The notes under the pieces were generated by a model. That model ran no database searches. It saw only the letters and a program-made list of their open reading frames with translations, and had not been told where the DNA came from. A program made the translations under genes and the position numbers. From an uncultured Muribaculaceae bacterium (GTDB lineage Bacteria; Bacteroidota; Bacteroidia; Bacteroidales; Muribaculaceae), in contig CAKUKR010000055.1 of NCBI GenBank assembly GCA_934663645.1, positions 1-15,801 of the forward strand: a DNA stretch of 15,801 bases, read 5' to 3'. Each line of letters begins with the position of its first letter. Position 1 is the stretch's first letter. Shown here in pieces: positions 1 to 7,060 of this stretch.

Positions 1-23
1 TCGAGCCAAAGCGGCGGATTTTA

Positions 24-55
24 TTTGCGTATGCGAGCGGAATTGTCTAATTTTG
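24..55 (+). promoter_or_regulatory. Bacteroidota-type promoter upstream of hpt
   Basis: A TTTG at 24-27 is followed after 20 nt by TAATTTTG at 48-55. This matches the known Bacteroidota primary-sigma consensus (TTTG near -33, TAnnTTTG near -7). Transcription would start around position 60, which leaves a leader of roughly 65-70 nt before the ATG at 129. It would also make an ATG at 66 almost leaderless, which supports the downstream start for hpt. The assignment rests on motif match and spacing only. Confidence 0.7.
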
Positions 56-128
56 CAGTAACTATATGCGGTGGCGAGCGGCATATAAATTATGTACGCG
101 TGAGCCGCACTTAAACGATGCTTCGACT

Positions 129-674
129 ATGGACAATAAAGTGACAGTCAACGGTCTCACATTCGTGCCGTTCATTACAGAAGCGCAGATTGCCAAGCGC
201 GTGCGTGAGCTCGCCGTGGAGTTGCGCAAAGACCTTGAGGGGAAAAGCCCCGTGTTCCTGTGCGTGCTGAACGGCGCGTTCATCTTCGCAGCCGACCTGT
301 TCCGCGAAATCGGCATCAACGACGCGCCGATCAACTTCATACGCTATTCATCCTATCAGGGGACAGCTTCAACCGGCAACGTCAAACAGCTCATGGGCCT
401 GACTGAGTCCATCGAGGGCAAGGACATCGTGATAATCGAGGACATCGTAGACACGGGGCTGACGGCAAAGCACATGATCGAGGACTTGAAAGCAAAGGGA
501 CCGGCATCGGTCACTTTCGTCACCCTGCTGCACAAGCCGGCAAGCACCAAAACGGGCTTCAAGCCAGACTACGTGGCGTTCTCAATCGACCCGAAGTTCA
601 TCATCGGCTATGGGCTCGACCTGGACGGCAAGGTGCGCAACCTGAAGGACATATACGTGGTGGAGGACAAATGA
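129..674 (+). CDS. hpt: Hypoxanthine phosphoribosyltransferase
   Basis: This purine-salvage enzyme transfers the phosphoribosyl group of PRPP to hypoxanthine (and usually guanine) in the cytoplasm. The 181-residue protein carries the PRPP-binding signature of type I phosphoribosyltransferases, with the acidic pair E104-D105 followed by I-V-D-T-G (106-110). The N-terminal segment with V-F-L-C-V-L-N-G-A-F also fits the family. The reading frame is open back to an ATG at 66, but the extra 21 residues (MRWRAAYKLC...) do not look like the family. They would also begin within a few bases of the predicted transcription start, so I chose the ATG at 129. About 180 residues is the usual length for bacterial Hpt. 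The gene is followed after 86 nt by adk with no promoter motif between them, so the two are probably co-transcribed. Confidence 0.93.
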   Translation: MDNKVTVNGLTFVPFITEAQIAKRVRELAVELRKDLEGKSPVFLCVLNGAFIFAADLFREIGINDAPINFIRYSSYQGTASTGNVKQLMGLTESIEGKDIVIIEDIVDTGLTAKHMIEDLKAKGPASVTFVTLLHKPASTKTGFKPDYVAFSIDPKFIIGYGLDLDGKVRNLKDIYVVEDK

Positions 675-760
675 CCCTGCCGCGACACACGAGAACCAAC
701 CTTAATACAATACCAGAATCACAACCTGCACACGGCGGGTATTAAACCAGACAAACAGAC

Positions 761-1342
761 ATGACAAACATCGTATTATTCGGAGCCCCGGGCAGCGGCA
801 AAGGCACTCAGAGCGACAATCTGAAGAACCGCTACGGCCTGTACCACATCTCGACGGGCGAGCTGCTGCGCGACCACATAGCCCGGCATACCGACCTGGG
901 ACGGCTGGCAGACAAGTACATCAGCAAAGGCCAGCTGATACCGGATGACGTGATGATCGAAATAATCGAGAACGTGCTGGACGAGAAAGCCGGCTCGCGC
1001 GGCATCATCTTCGACGGTTTTCCACGCACAGAGCCTCAAGCAGAGGCTCTCGACAGGATGCTCGCCAAGCACGGCTTCAAAATCGACGCGGTAATCGGCC
1101 TTGAAGTCCCCGAAGACGAGCTGATACACCGCATGCTCCAGCGCGGCAAGGAGCTCGGACGCGCCGACGACAACCTCGAGACCATCACGCGCCGTCTTGA
1201 AGTATACCACAAGCAGACCAAGCCGCTGCATGACTACTATGTGGACAGAGGCCTGTACCACCGCATTGACGGCCACGGCGAAATTGCGGAGACCTCCGAG
1301 CAGGTAATAAGCCTCATGGACGGCATCCTGCCCCCGAAATGA
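761..1342 (+). CDS. adk: Adenylate kinase, short-LID type
   Basis: This enzyme interconverts ATP + AMP and 2 ADP and keeps adenylate pools balanced in the cytoplasm. The 193-residue product begins with a textbook P-loop, G-A-P-G-S-G-K-G-T (residues 8-16). It has the D-G-F-P-R motif of the NMP-binding region in the middle. In place of the long LID insertion of E. coli-like enzymes (about 214 residues) it has only a short R-G-K-E-L-G-R-A-D-D linker, so it is the short-LID form. The start ATG at 761 immediately precedes the P-loop region, as expected. It lies 86 nt after hpt, with only a loose inverted repeat (TTAATAC at 702-708, GTATTAA at 739-745) between them. A non-coding gap and a new promoter separate it from the lysine operon. 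Confidence 0.95.
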   Translation: MTNIVLFGAPGSGKGTQSDNLKNRYGLYHISTGELLRDHIARHTDLGRLADKYISKGQLIPDDVMIEIIENVLDEKAGSRGIIFDGFPRTEPQAEALDRMLAKHGFKIDAVIGLEVPEDELIHRMLQRGKELGRADDNLETITRRLEVYHKQTKPLHDYYVDRGLYHRIDGHGEIAETSEQVISLMDGILPPK

Positions 1343-1385
1343 CAACTGCCGCAGTGCAGCCAGCACGCGGCTGAGAGACATACCC

Positions 1386-1419
1386 GTTCCCCGGCGTGAT
1401 CGACACCGCGCCGGGGAAC
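1386..1419 (+). other. Perfect 11-bp hairpin after adk, possible 3'-end structure
   Basis: GTTCCCCGGCG (1386-1396) pairs perfectly with CGCCGGGGAAC (1409-1419) around a 12-nt loop. It lies 44 nt past the adk stop codon. There is no T-run after it, so it is not a standard intrinsic terminator. It may protect the 3' end of the hpt-adk transcript or aid Rho-dependent termination. Function is inferred from position only. Confidence 0.5.
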
Positions 1420-1530
1420 TGCATACCGGCGGCACGCCGCAAGGCCATGCGTGATTGCAGAAAACGATGACGCCGTCCTGCATAAGCGGCGCATAGAAAA
1501 TGAATAACGGAAAAATTTATCTAATGCAAT

Positions 1531-1561
1531 TTTGCCAAGTCAGAAAAAAAGAGTACTTTTG
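1531..1561 (+). promoter_or_regulatory. Bacteroidota-type promoter of the lysine fermentation operon
   Basis: TTTG at 1531-1534 is followed after 19 nt by TACTTTTG at 1554-1561, an exact match to TTTG/TAnnTTTG with the expected spacing. The flanking DNA is A/T-rich, including an A-run at 1544-1550 inside the spacer. The predicted transcription start is around 1566-1570, giving a leader of about 50 nt before the ATG at 1617. A small hairpin (GACAC 1574-1578, GTGTC 1582-1586) would lie close to the 5' end of the mRNA. I found no comparable motif in the later intergenic gaps, so this may drive all fourteen downstream genes. Confidence 0.75.
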
Positions 1562-1616
1562 GTGTAAATTACGGACACCCTGTGTCTATACCATGAATTA
1601 AACAAGCTAAGTGCCT

Positions 1617-2264
1617 ATGAGCCAATACATTTCACTCGAAGACGCCATCGCGAAAATAAAGGATGGCATGACCATAATGGTTGGCGGTTTCCTCGCCAAC
1701 GGAACTCCTAATACCATCATCGATGCCCTTGCGAAATCTGACGTCAAGGACTTGACGCTGATATGCAACGACACAGCCTACCCCGACAAGGGCGTGGGAC
1801 AGCTGCTGGTGAACCGCCAGCTGCGCAAGCTCATCGTGTCATACATCGGCGCAACCCCGCAGGCTTCGGAGCAGATGAATGCCGGGGAAATCGAAATAGA
1901 GTTCGTGCCGCAGGGCACTCTGGCAGAGCGCGTGCGTGCCGGCGGCTGCGGCCTCGGCGGCTTCCTCACTCCGACAGGCCTCGGCACAGTCGTGGCTGAA
2001 GGGAAGCAGATCATCAACGTCGACGGCAAGGACTACCTCCTCGAGAAGCCCCTCCGTGCCGACGTGGCACTCATCGGCGCAAGCGTGGCCGACGAGAAAG
2101 GCAACCTGGTATACCACGGCACTTCGCAGAACTTCAACCCCATGATGGCCACGGCAGCAGACCTGGTCATCGTTGAGGCCAAGAAAACCGTGCCAGTAGG
2201 CGCTATAGCCCCCGAAGCTGTGCACACACCCTGCATCATGGTAGACTACATGCTCAAGAAATAA
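1617..2264 (+). CDS. atoD: Butyryl-CoA:acetoacetate CoA-transferase, alpha subunit
   Basis: This is the alpha subunit of a family I CoA-transferase. With the beta subunit at 10876-11538 it should move CoA from butyryl-CoA to acetoacetate, releasing butyrate and forming acetoacetyl-CoA. The N-terminus contains the family signature D-G-M-T-I-M-V-G-G-F-L-A-N-G-T-P, which includes the conserved GGFxxxGxP glycine loop that binds CoA. A length of 215 residues is normal for a separate alpha subunit. A GTG at 1611 is in frame, but the ATG at 1617 (MSQYISL) gives the usual N-terminus. It is the first gene of the operon and starts about 50 nt after the predicted transcription start. Its partner is unusually far away, at the other end of the aminomutase block. 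An acetate-specific relative is possible from sequence alone; the substrate call rests on context. Confidence 0.9.
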   Translation: MSQYISLEDAIAKIKDGMTIMVGGFLANGTPNTIIDALAKSDVKDLTLICNDTAYPDKGVGQLLVNRQLRKLIVSYIGATPQASEQMNAGEIEIEFVPQGTLAERVRAGGCGLGGFLTPTGLGTVVAEGKQIINVDGKDYLLEKPLRADVALIGASVADEKGNLVYHGTSQNFNPMMATAADLVIVEAKKTVPVGAIAPEAVHTPCIMVDYMLKK

Positions 2265-2312
2265 GAGACTACAAATCAGACATAACACTAAAAACCTAAT
2301 ATACTGACATAT

Positions 2313-2699
2313 ATGGAAAAGACAATGATTCGCCTGCGTATGAGCGCAAAGGATGCTCACTACGGCGGCAACCTGGTAGACGGTGCACACATGGTACACC
2401 TGTTCGGCGACGTGGCTACAGAACTCCTGATCATGCACGACGGCGACGAGGGTCTGTTCGTGGCTTACGACAACGTTGAGTTCCTGGCTCCCGTTTACGC
2501 TGGCGACTACATCGAGGCTACAGGTGAGATAGTCTCGGTGGGCAACTCGTCCCGCAAGATGGTGTTTGAGGCAAAGAAGGTCGTGGCTGCCCGCCCCGAC
2601 ATCTCTCCGAGCGCAGCCGATGTGCTGGAAGAGCCCATCCTCGTATGCCGCGCCAGCGGAACATGCGTAGTCAAGAAGGAAGACCAGCGCAAAAACTGA
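2313..2699 (+). CDS. kal: 3-aminobutyryl-CoA ammonia-lyase
   Basis: This small enzyme eliminates ammonia from L-3-aminobutyryl-CoA to give crotonyl-CoA, the second deamination of the lysine pathway. The 128-residue protein is the size of a single hotdog-fold domain. It has the hotdog-like stretch around residues 14-60 ([10 protein letters not shown] followed by [11 protein letters not shown]), which resembles the thioesterase/dehydratase superfamily. The assignment as Kal rests on this plus its place directly before kce and kdd, the arrangement known from other lysine fermenters. The ATG at 2313 is chosen; an internal ATG at 2325 is also possible and would remove four residues. It starts 48 nt after atoD and its stop lies 9 nt before kce. 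Confidence 0.88.
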   Translation: MEKTMIRLRMSAKDAHYGGNLVDGAHMVHLFGDVATELLIMHDGDEGLFVAYDNVEFLAPVYAGDYIEATGEIVSVGNSSRKMVFEAKKVVAARPDISPSAADVLEEPILVCRASGTCVVKKEDQRKN

Positions 2700-2708
2700 C
2701 ACGCAGCC

Positions 2709-3536
2709 ATGGACAAACTCATAATCACAGCAGCTATCTGCGGCGCGGAAGTCACCAAGGAGCAGAACCCCGCTGTCCCCTACACCGTAGAGGAGATAGT
2801 GCGCGAGGCGAAGTCTGCCGTTGACGCCGGCGCAGCAATCGTCCACATCCACGTGCGCGAGGACGACGGCACTCCCACTCAGAGCAAGGCTCGCTTCAAG
2901 GAGTGCATCGACGCTATATATAAGGTATGTCCCGATGTCATACTCATCCCCTCAACCGGCGGCGCAGTGGGCATGACAGCGGAAGAGCGCCTGCAGCCCA
3001 CCGAGCTGATGCCCGAAATGGCGACGCTCGACTGCGGCACTTGCAACTTCGGCGACGACGTGTTTGAGAACACCATGCCGATGATGCGTGCCTTCGGCAA
3101 GCGCATGATGGAAAACGGCATCAAGCCCGAATACGAGTGCTTCGAGATGGGACACCTCGAGACTGTCCTCAACATGGCCCGCAAGGGTCAGGTGCCCGGC
3201 GCTCCGATGCAGTTCAACTTTGTGCTCGGCGTGCCCGGGTGCACCGGCGCGACTGCACAGAACCTCGCTTGGCTGGTCAACGCCATTCCAGCCGGCTCGA
3301 CATGGACAGCCACCGGCATCGGCCGCCATGCCTTCACCCTCGCTGCCGCCGCTATCGTCATGGGCGGCAACGTCCGCGTAGGCTTCGAGGACAACCTCTA
3401 CCTGGAGCGCGGCGTGCTGGCAAAATCCAACGGCGAACTCGTGGCTAAGGTAGTGCGTCTGGCCAAGGAACTCGGCCGTGAGGTAGCCACCCCGGCAGAG
3501 GCCCGCGAGATACTCGGCCTCAAGCCCCGCAAATAA
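2709..3536 (+). CDS. kce: 3-keto-5-aminohexanoate cleavage enzyme (BKACE family)
   Basis: Kce condenses (S)-5-amino-3-oxohexanoate with acetyl-CoA and cleaves it to acetoacetate and 3-aminobutyryl-CoA, using a zinc ion and no covalent intermediate. The 275-residue protein is the usual length for the beta-keto acid cleavage (formerly DUF849) family. The zinc ligands are visible as H46 and H48 in I-V-H-I-H-V-R-E-D-D-G, and E227 in V-G-F-E-D-N. These correspond to His46, His48 and a C-terminal Glu described for the Cloacimonas enzyme, as I recall it. E14 in C-G-A-E-V-T-K is also in the expected place. It sits 9 nt after kal and 51 nt before kdd. Other BKACE members act on different beta-keto acids, but the neighbours make the lysine substrate clear. 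Confidence 0.95.
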   Translation: MDKLIITAAICGAEVTKEQNPAVPYTVEEIVREAKSAVDAGAAIVHIHVREDDGTPTQSKARFKECIDAIYKVCPDVILIPSTGGAVGMTAEERLQPTELMPEMATLDCGTCNFGDDVFENTMPMMRAFGKRMMENGIKPEYECFEMGHLETVLNMARKGQVPGAPMQFNFVLGVPGCTGATAQNLAWLVNAIPAGSTWTATGIGRHAFTLAAAAIVMGGNVRVGFEDNLYLERGVLAKSNGELVAKVVRLAKELGREVATPAEAREILGLKPRK

Positions 3537-3587
3537 CAGCATACATCTGACACTCAAGTAAATAACAAACTCAAAATATCAAGAACC

Positions 3588-4631
3588 ATGCAGAAAAAAG
3601 GAAACAAATACGGCACACACCGCGTGCTTGACCCTGTTGGCGTACTCCCCCAGCCCGCTAACAAGCTCGACAACAACATGGACGAGATCTACGACAACGA
3701 GATCCTGATCGACGTTCAGACACTCAACATCGACTCTGCCAGCTTCACACAGATTGAGGAGCAGGCAGGCGGCGACAAGAAGAAAATCGCCGAAATCATG
3801 CTTGACATCGTTGCCAAGCAGGGCAAGCACCGCAACCCCGTGACCGGTTCAGGCGGCATGCTCCTCGGCACTGTTGAGAAGATCGGCGACGCGCTGAAAG
3901 GCAAAATCGACCTCAAGGAGGGCGACAAGATCGCCACACTCGTTTCTCTGTCACTGACTCCGCTGCGCATCGACAAGATCAAGGACATCCGTCCCGACAT
4001 CGACCAGGTTGACATCGACGGCAAGGCTATCCTCTTCGAGAGCGGCATCTATGCCAAGATACCCAGCGACCTGCCCGAGAACCTCGCCCTGTCAGCGCTC
4101 GACGTAGCCGGCGCGCCCGCACAGACAGCCAAGCTCGTCAAGCCCGGCGACACAGTGCTCATCATCGGCGCTGGCGGCAAGTCCGGCATGCTCTGCTGCT
4201 ATGAGGCCAAGAAGCGTGCAGGCGTTACAGGCAAGGTTATCGGCCTGTGCCACAGCGAACGCAGCACCGAGCGTCTGAAGAAGCTCGGCTTCTGCGACGT
4301 AGTCTTCGCAGCTGACGCCACCAAGCCCGTTCCCGTAATGGAGAAGATCGAAGAAATCACCGGCGGCAAGATGTGCGACATCACCATCAACAATGTCAAC
4401 ATCCCCGACACTGAGATGACTTCTGTGCTCTGCACCAAGGACGATGGCATCGTTTACTTCTTCTCAATGGCCACCAGCTTCACCAAGGCTGCTCTCGGCG
4501 CAGAGGGCGTAGGCAGCGACGTGACTATGATTGTCGGCAACGGCTACACCAAGGGCCACGCCGAGATCACACTCCAGGAACTGCGCGAATGCGAAGCCCT
4601 GAGAAAGATCTTCACCGAACTGTACGCATAA
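3588..4631 (+). CDS. kdd: L-erythro-3,5-diaminohexanoate dehydrogenase
   Basis: Kdd oxidatively deaminates (3S,5S)-3,5-diaminohexanoate to 5-amino-3-oxohexanoate, making NAD(P)H and releasing the first ammonia of the pathway. The 347-residue protein has a family-specific N-terminal half starting K-Y-G-T-H-R-V-L-D-P. This is followed by a Rossmann fold whose glycine loop reads V-L-I-I-G-A-G-G-K-S-G-M, with G194-A-G-G-K-S-G200 binding the dinucleotide. Its position between kce and kamA matches other lysine fermentation loci. The ATG at 3588 is followed by M-Q-K-K-G-N-K and is the first plausible start after the 51-nt gap. Codon choice is strongly biased (Arg nearly all CGC/CGT), as expected for an abundant catabolic enzyme. 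The following 118-nt gap is filled by two hairpins. Confidence 0.94.
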   Translation: MQKKGNKYGTHRVLDPVGVLPQPANKLDNNMDEIYDNEILIDVQTLNIDSASFTQIEEQAGGDKKKIAEIMLDIVAKQGKHRNPVTGSGGMLLGTVEKIGDALKGKIDLKEGDKIATLVSLSLTPLRIDKIKDIRPDIDQVDIDGKAILFESGIYAKIPSDLPENLALSALDVAGAPAQTAKLVKPGDTVLIIGAGGKSGMLCCYEAKKRAGVTGKVIGLCHSERSTERLKKLGFCDVVFAADATKPVPVMEKIEEITGGKMCDITINNVNIPDTEMTSVLCTKDDGIVYFFSMATSFTKAALGAEGVGSDVTMIVGNGYTKGHAEITLQELRECEALRKIFTELYA

Positions 4632-4640
4632 ATAATCCGA

Positions 4641-4688
4641 TATGGAGACGGCACGTCACGCCAGCCGGTGCGGCGTGGCGTCCCCATA
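4641..4688 (+). other. RNA hairpin 1 between kdd and kamA
   Basis: The outer arms TATGGAGACG (4641-4650) and CGTCCCCATA (4679-4688) pair with a single A/C mismatch. An inner stem CACGCC (4657-4662) with GGCGTG (4672-4677) closes a 9-nt loop, with an asymmetric internal loop between the two stems. An alternative fold pairs ACGTCACGCC (4653-4662) with GGCGTGGCGT (4672-4681), including one G-T pair. There is no T-run, so a simple terminator is unlikely. Confidence 0.6.
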
Positions 4689-4695
4689 CCCATTA

Positions 4696-4731
4696 TTATC
4701 CGCTACGGCACTTATGTGCCGTGTCGGATAA
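4696..4731 (+). other. RNA hairpin 2 between kdd and kamA
   Basis: TTATCCG (4696-4702) pairs with CGGATAA (4725-4731). Inside it, ACGGCAC (4705-4711) pairs with GTGCCGT (4716-4722) around a TTAT tetraloop, with a 2x2 internal loop separating the stems. It begins 8 nt after hairpin 1 and ends 18 nt before the kamA start codon. No T-run follows. Possible roles are mRNA processing or stability, or control of kamA translation. The fold is seen in the sequence; the role is inferred. Confidence 0.65.
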
Positions 4732-4749
4732 CGTCATAAGATACCCCAA

Positions 4750-5982
4750 ATGAAAGAAAGCAGAAGAAAGGAGTTTTTCCCCGAAGTGACCGACGAGCAG
4801 TGGAACGACTGGCACTGGCAGGTGAGAAACCGCATTGAGACTGTAGACGAACTCAAGAAATACCTGAAACTGAGCGAGAAGGAGGAGAACGCCATCCGCG
4901 AGGCTCTCAAGCACCTGCGCATGGCCATCACCCCCTACTACCTCAGCCTCATCGACACCGAAAACCCCGACTGCCCCATCCGCAAGCAGTGCGTGCCGAC
5001 AGAGAAGGAGCTCCACAAGGCCACAGCCGACCTGGACGACCCCTTGCACGAGGACAGCGACTCTCCCGTGCCGGGACTGACACACCGCTATCCCGACCGC
5101 GTGCTTTTCCTCATCACCGACCAGTGCTCCATGTACTGCCGCCACTGCACACGCCGCCGTTTCGCCGGCCAGCATGACAGCGCAGTCCCCATGGACCGCA
5201 TCGACAAGTGCATCGAGTACATCGCCCGCACTCCGCAGGTGCGCGACGTGCTCCTCTCCGGCGGCGACTGCCTCCTGGTGAGCGACAAGACACTCGAGTA
5301 CATCATCAGCCGCCTTCGCCAGATACCTCACGTGGAAATTGTGCGCCTCGGCAGCCGTGTCCCCGTGGTATGCCCCCAGCGCATCACTCCGGAGCTGTGC
5401 AACATGCTCAAGAAATACCACCCCATCTGGCTCAACACACACTTCAACCACCCCGACGAGGTGACTGCCGAGTCCAAGCAGGCTTGCGCACGCCTCGCCG
5501 ACGCCGGCATTCCGCTGGGCAACCAGTCGGTGCTGCTGCGCGGCATCAACGACGACACCGTCATCATGAAGAAGCTGATGCACGAACTGGTGAAGATGCG
5601 TGTGCGCCCGTACTACATCTACCAGTGCGACCTCTCGACAGGCATCGAGCATTTCCGCACCCCGGTGTCAAAGGGCATCGAGATCATCGAGAACCTGCGC
5701 GGCCACACATCCGGCTATGCAGTGCCCACATTTGTCGTTGACGCTCCCGGCGGCGGCGGCAAGATACCCGTGATGCCCAACTATGTGATTTCCCAGGCTC
5801 CCGGCCGTGTAGTTCTGCGCAACTATGAGGGTGTCATCACCACATACACAGAGCCCGAGGAATATCCCGCGTTCCACGATGCTGAAGGTGCAACCAAGGA
5901 GGGCGTGGCAGCGCTGCTCCACGGCGACCAGATGGCTCTTGAGCCCAGCAACCTGGCACGTCACAACCGCAACAAACACTAA
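4750..5982 (+). CDS. kamA: L-lysine 2,3-aminomutase (radical SAM)
   Basis: KamA moves the alpha-amino group of L-lysine to C3, giving L-beta-lysine, using SAM, a [4Fe-4S] cluster and PLP. The 410-residue protein carries the radical SAM motif C126-S-M-Y-C130-R-H-C133. The PLP lysine is K338 in P-G-G-G-G-K-I-P-V. Both are offset by one from the numbering I recall for the Clostridium subterminale SB4 enzyme (C125/129/132, K337). The flanking [11 protein letters not shown] and P-N-Y-V-I-S-Q blocks also match. One oddity is that the four cysteines that bind structural zinc in that enzyme are missing: position 269 is Asp, and the C-terminal C-N-C-D-V-C cluster is replaced by a cysteine-free stretch around 370-382. 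The gene follows the paired hairpins and lies 18 nt before kamB. An EpmB-like role is unlikely because of length and context. Confidence 0.95.
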   Translation: MKESRRKEFFPEVTDEQWNDWHWQVRNRIETVDELKKYLKLSEKEENAIREALKHLRMAITPYYLSLIDTENPDCPIRKQCVPTEKELHKATADLDDPLHEDSDSPVPGLTHRYPDRVLFLITDQCSMYCRHCTRRRFAGQHDSAVPMDRIDKCIEYIARTPQVRDVLLSGGDCLLVSDKTLEYIISRLRQIPHVEIVRLGSRVPVVCPQRITPELCNMLKKYHPIWLNTHFNHPDEVTAESKQACARLADAGIPLGNQSVLLRGINDDTVIMKKLMHELVKMRVRPYYIYQCDLSTGIEHFRTPVSKGIEIIENLRGHTSGYAVPTFVVDAPGGGGKIPVMPNYVISQAPGRVVLRNYEGVITTYTEPEEYPAFHDAEGATKEGVAALLHGDQMALEPSNLARHNRNKH

Positions 5983-6000
5983 TCCGCTCACACAGCGCCT

Positions 6001-7044
6001 ATGCAACTCCTGGAGGATATATGCCGGCATCGCAGTGTCGCGATAGCGGGACTGGCAAAGAATGCCGGCAAGACGGAATGCCTGAACTACATCCTGCGCC
6101 ATGCGCCGGAGACGGGACGGCGTTTCGCCATAACCTCCATTGGAGTTGACGGCGAGAACCGCGACCAGGTCACGGAGACCCACAAGCCGGAAATCACCCT
6201 TTCCGCCGGCATGTATTTCGTCACCTCCGAGATGCACTACCGGCAGAAGCGGCTCACGGCAGAGATACTCGACCTGAGCACCAGCCAGACATCGCTCGGG
6301 CGGCTGGTGACGGCACGCGCCGTTGACAGCGGCAAGGTGATACTCTCCGGACCTGCCGACACAGCGGCAGTGCGCCGGCTGATAGCGTCGATGCAAAGCC
6401 TCGGCGTGCAGACTACAATCGTTGACGGGGCATTGTCGCGGCTGTCGCTGAGCGCGCCGGAAGTCACCGATGCCATGGTGCTCGCCACCGGAGCAGCCCT
6501 GTCGCCCAACATACAGCGCATCGTACAGCAGACACGGTATGTATACGACCTGATTTCGCTGCCGCGCATCGAGGGGCACCTGGCAGAGTCGTTGGCGAGC
6601 GTGCAGCAGGGTGTGCGGACTGTTGACACTGACGGCGATGTGCATGACCCTGGCATACAATCGGCATACATGGTCGGATCACGTAAGGACGAGCTCTTCC
6701 GCCACGGCAAGACCATATATGTGGCAGGGGCTGTGAGCGAAAAACTGATGAAGTTCCTCGCCTCACAACGCGAGGTGAACGGGACTGTACTGATAATGAA
6801 GGACTTCACGCGGATGTTTGCCGAGCCGCAGACATACTACACTTTTCTGCGCAAGGGAGGCAGCGTGAAGGTTCTCCACACTACACAGCTGATAGCCGTG
6901 ACCGTCAACCCGCGCTCGCCGCAAGGCTACACCGTTGACACCGGGCAGCTGCAAGACGCCCTGCGCCAGCATATCAGCGTGCCGGTCTACGACGTAATGG
7001 AGATACAAAGGAAAGAACGAGAGCAATCTCTGCAAACTGCATAA
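6001..7044 (+). CDS. kamB: Probable lysine 5,6-aminomutase reactivase subunit KamB
   Basis: This 347-residue protein matches in size, position and N-terminus the gene named KamB in other lysine fermentation loci. There it is thought to work with KamC to reactivate lysine 5,6-aminomutase after its cobalamin is inactivated. The N-terminus has a Walker A-like loop G17-L-A-K-N-A-G23-K24-T25. The first glycine is one residue further from GKT than in the usual GxxxxGK[ST], so it is a variant P-loop. No membrane segment or signal peptide is apparent. It starts 18 nt after kamA and ends 16 nt before kamC. Arg codons include many CGG (for example around 6118, 6241, 6250, 6301 and 6373), unlike the flanking enzyme genes, suggesting lower expression. 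The name is recalled from annotation of homologous loci; the mechanism here is inferred. Confidence 0.75.
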   Translation: MQLLEDICRHRSVAIAGLAKNAGKTECLNYILRHAPETGRRFAITSIGVDGENRDQVTETHKPEITLSAGMYFVTSEMHYRQKRLTAEILDLSTSQTSLGRLVTARAVDSGKVILSGPADTAAVRRLIASMQSLGVQTTIVDGALSRLSLSAPEVTDAMVLATGAALSPNIQRIVQQTRYVYDLISLPRIEGHLAESLASVQQGVRTVDTDGDVHDPGIQSAYMVGSRKDELFRHGKTIYVAGAVSEKLMKFLASQREVNGTVLIMKDFTRMFAEPQTYYTFLRKGGSVKVLHTTQLIAVTVNPRSPQGYTVDTGQLQDALRQHISVPVYDVMEIQRKEREQSLQTA

Positions 7045-7060
7045 GCGAACGATATTATAT

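Larger units (their letters stand above)
1343..1616. other. Non-coding gap between adk and the lysine operon
   Basis: This stretch of 274 nt holds no credible gene. Its first half is GC-rich and contains the hairpin at 1386-1419. Its second half becomes A/T-rich (around 1497-1570) and carries the operon promoter. I see no riboswitch-like conserved core and no B12-box-like sequence. A minimal ATG-AAT-TAA lies at 1593-1601 in the predicted leader, just before atoD, and is probably fortuitous. Confidence 0.6.

Noticed and set aside
66..128. N-terminal extension of hpt from the ATG at 66
   Set aside because: The extra 21 residues do not fit the family, and the ATG would lie within a few bases of the predicted transcription start. 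The ATG at 129 gives the usual length.
702..745. Inverted repeat TTAATAC / GTATTAA between hpt and adk as terminator or operator
   Set aside because: There are only 7 bp with a 30-nt loop and no T-run, so it is too weak to call.
1839..2852. Antisense open frame of 337 codons across atoD, kal and kce
   Set aside because: It runs opposite three well-supported conserved genes and arises from the GC-rich codon pattern of the other strand. It has no promoter motif and its translation is rich in Cys/His/Val without any recognisable domain.
4632..4749. Cobalamin or lysine riboswitch before kamA
   Set aside because: The two hairpins are simple stem-loops. I see neither the conserved B12-box core nor the multi-helix junction expected of those classes.
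4696..5652. Antisense open frame of 318 codons over kamA
   Set aside because: It is the shadow of the strongly biased kamA reading frame; the sense protein carries intact radical SAM and PLP motifs.
5668..6660. Antisense open frame of 330 codons over kamA and kamB
   Set aside because: It overlaps two supported genes and shows no conserved motif.
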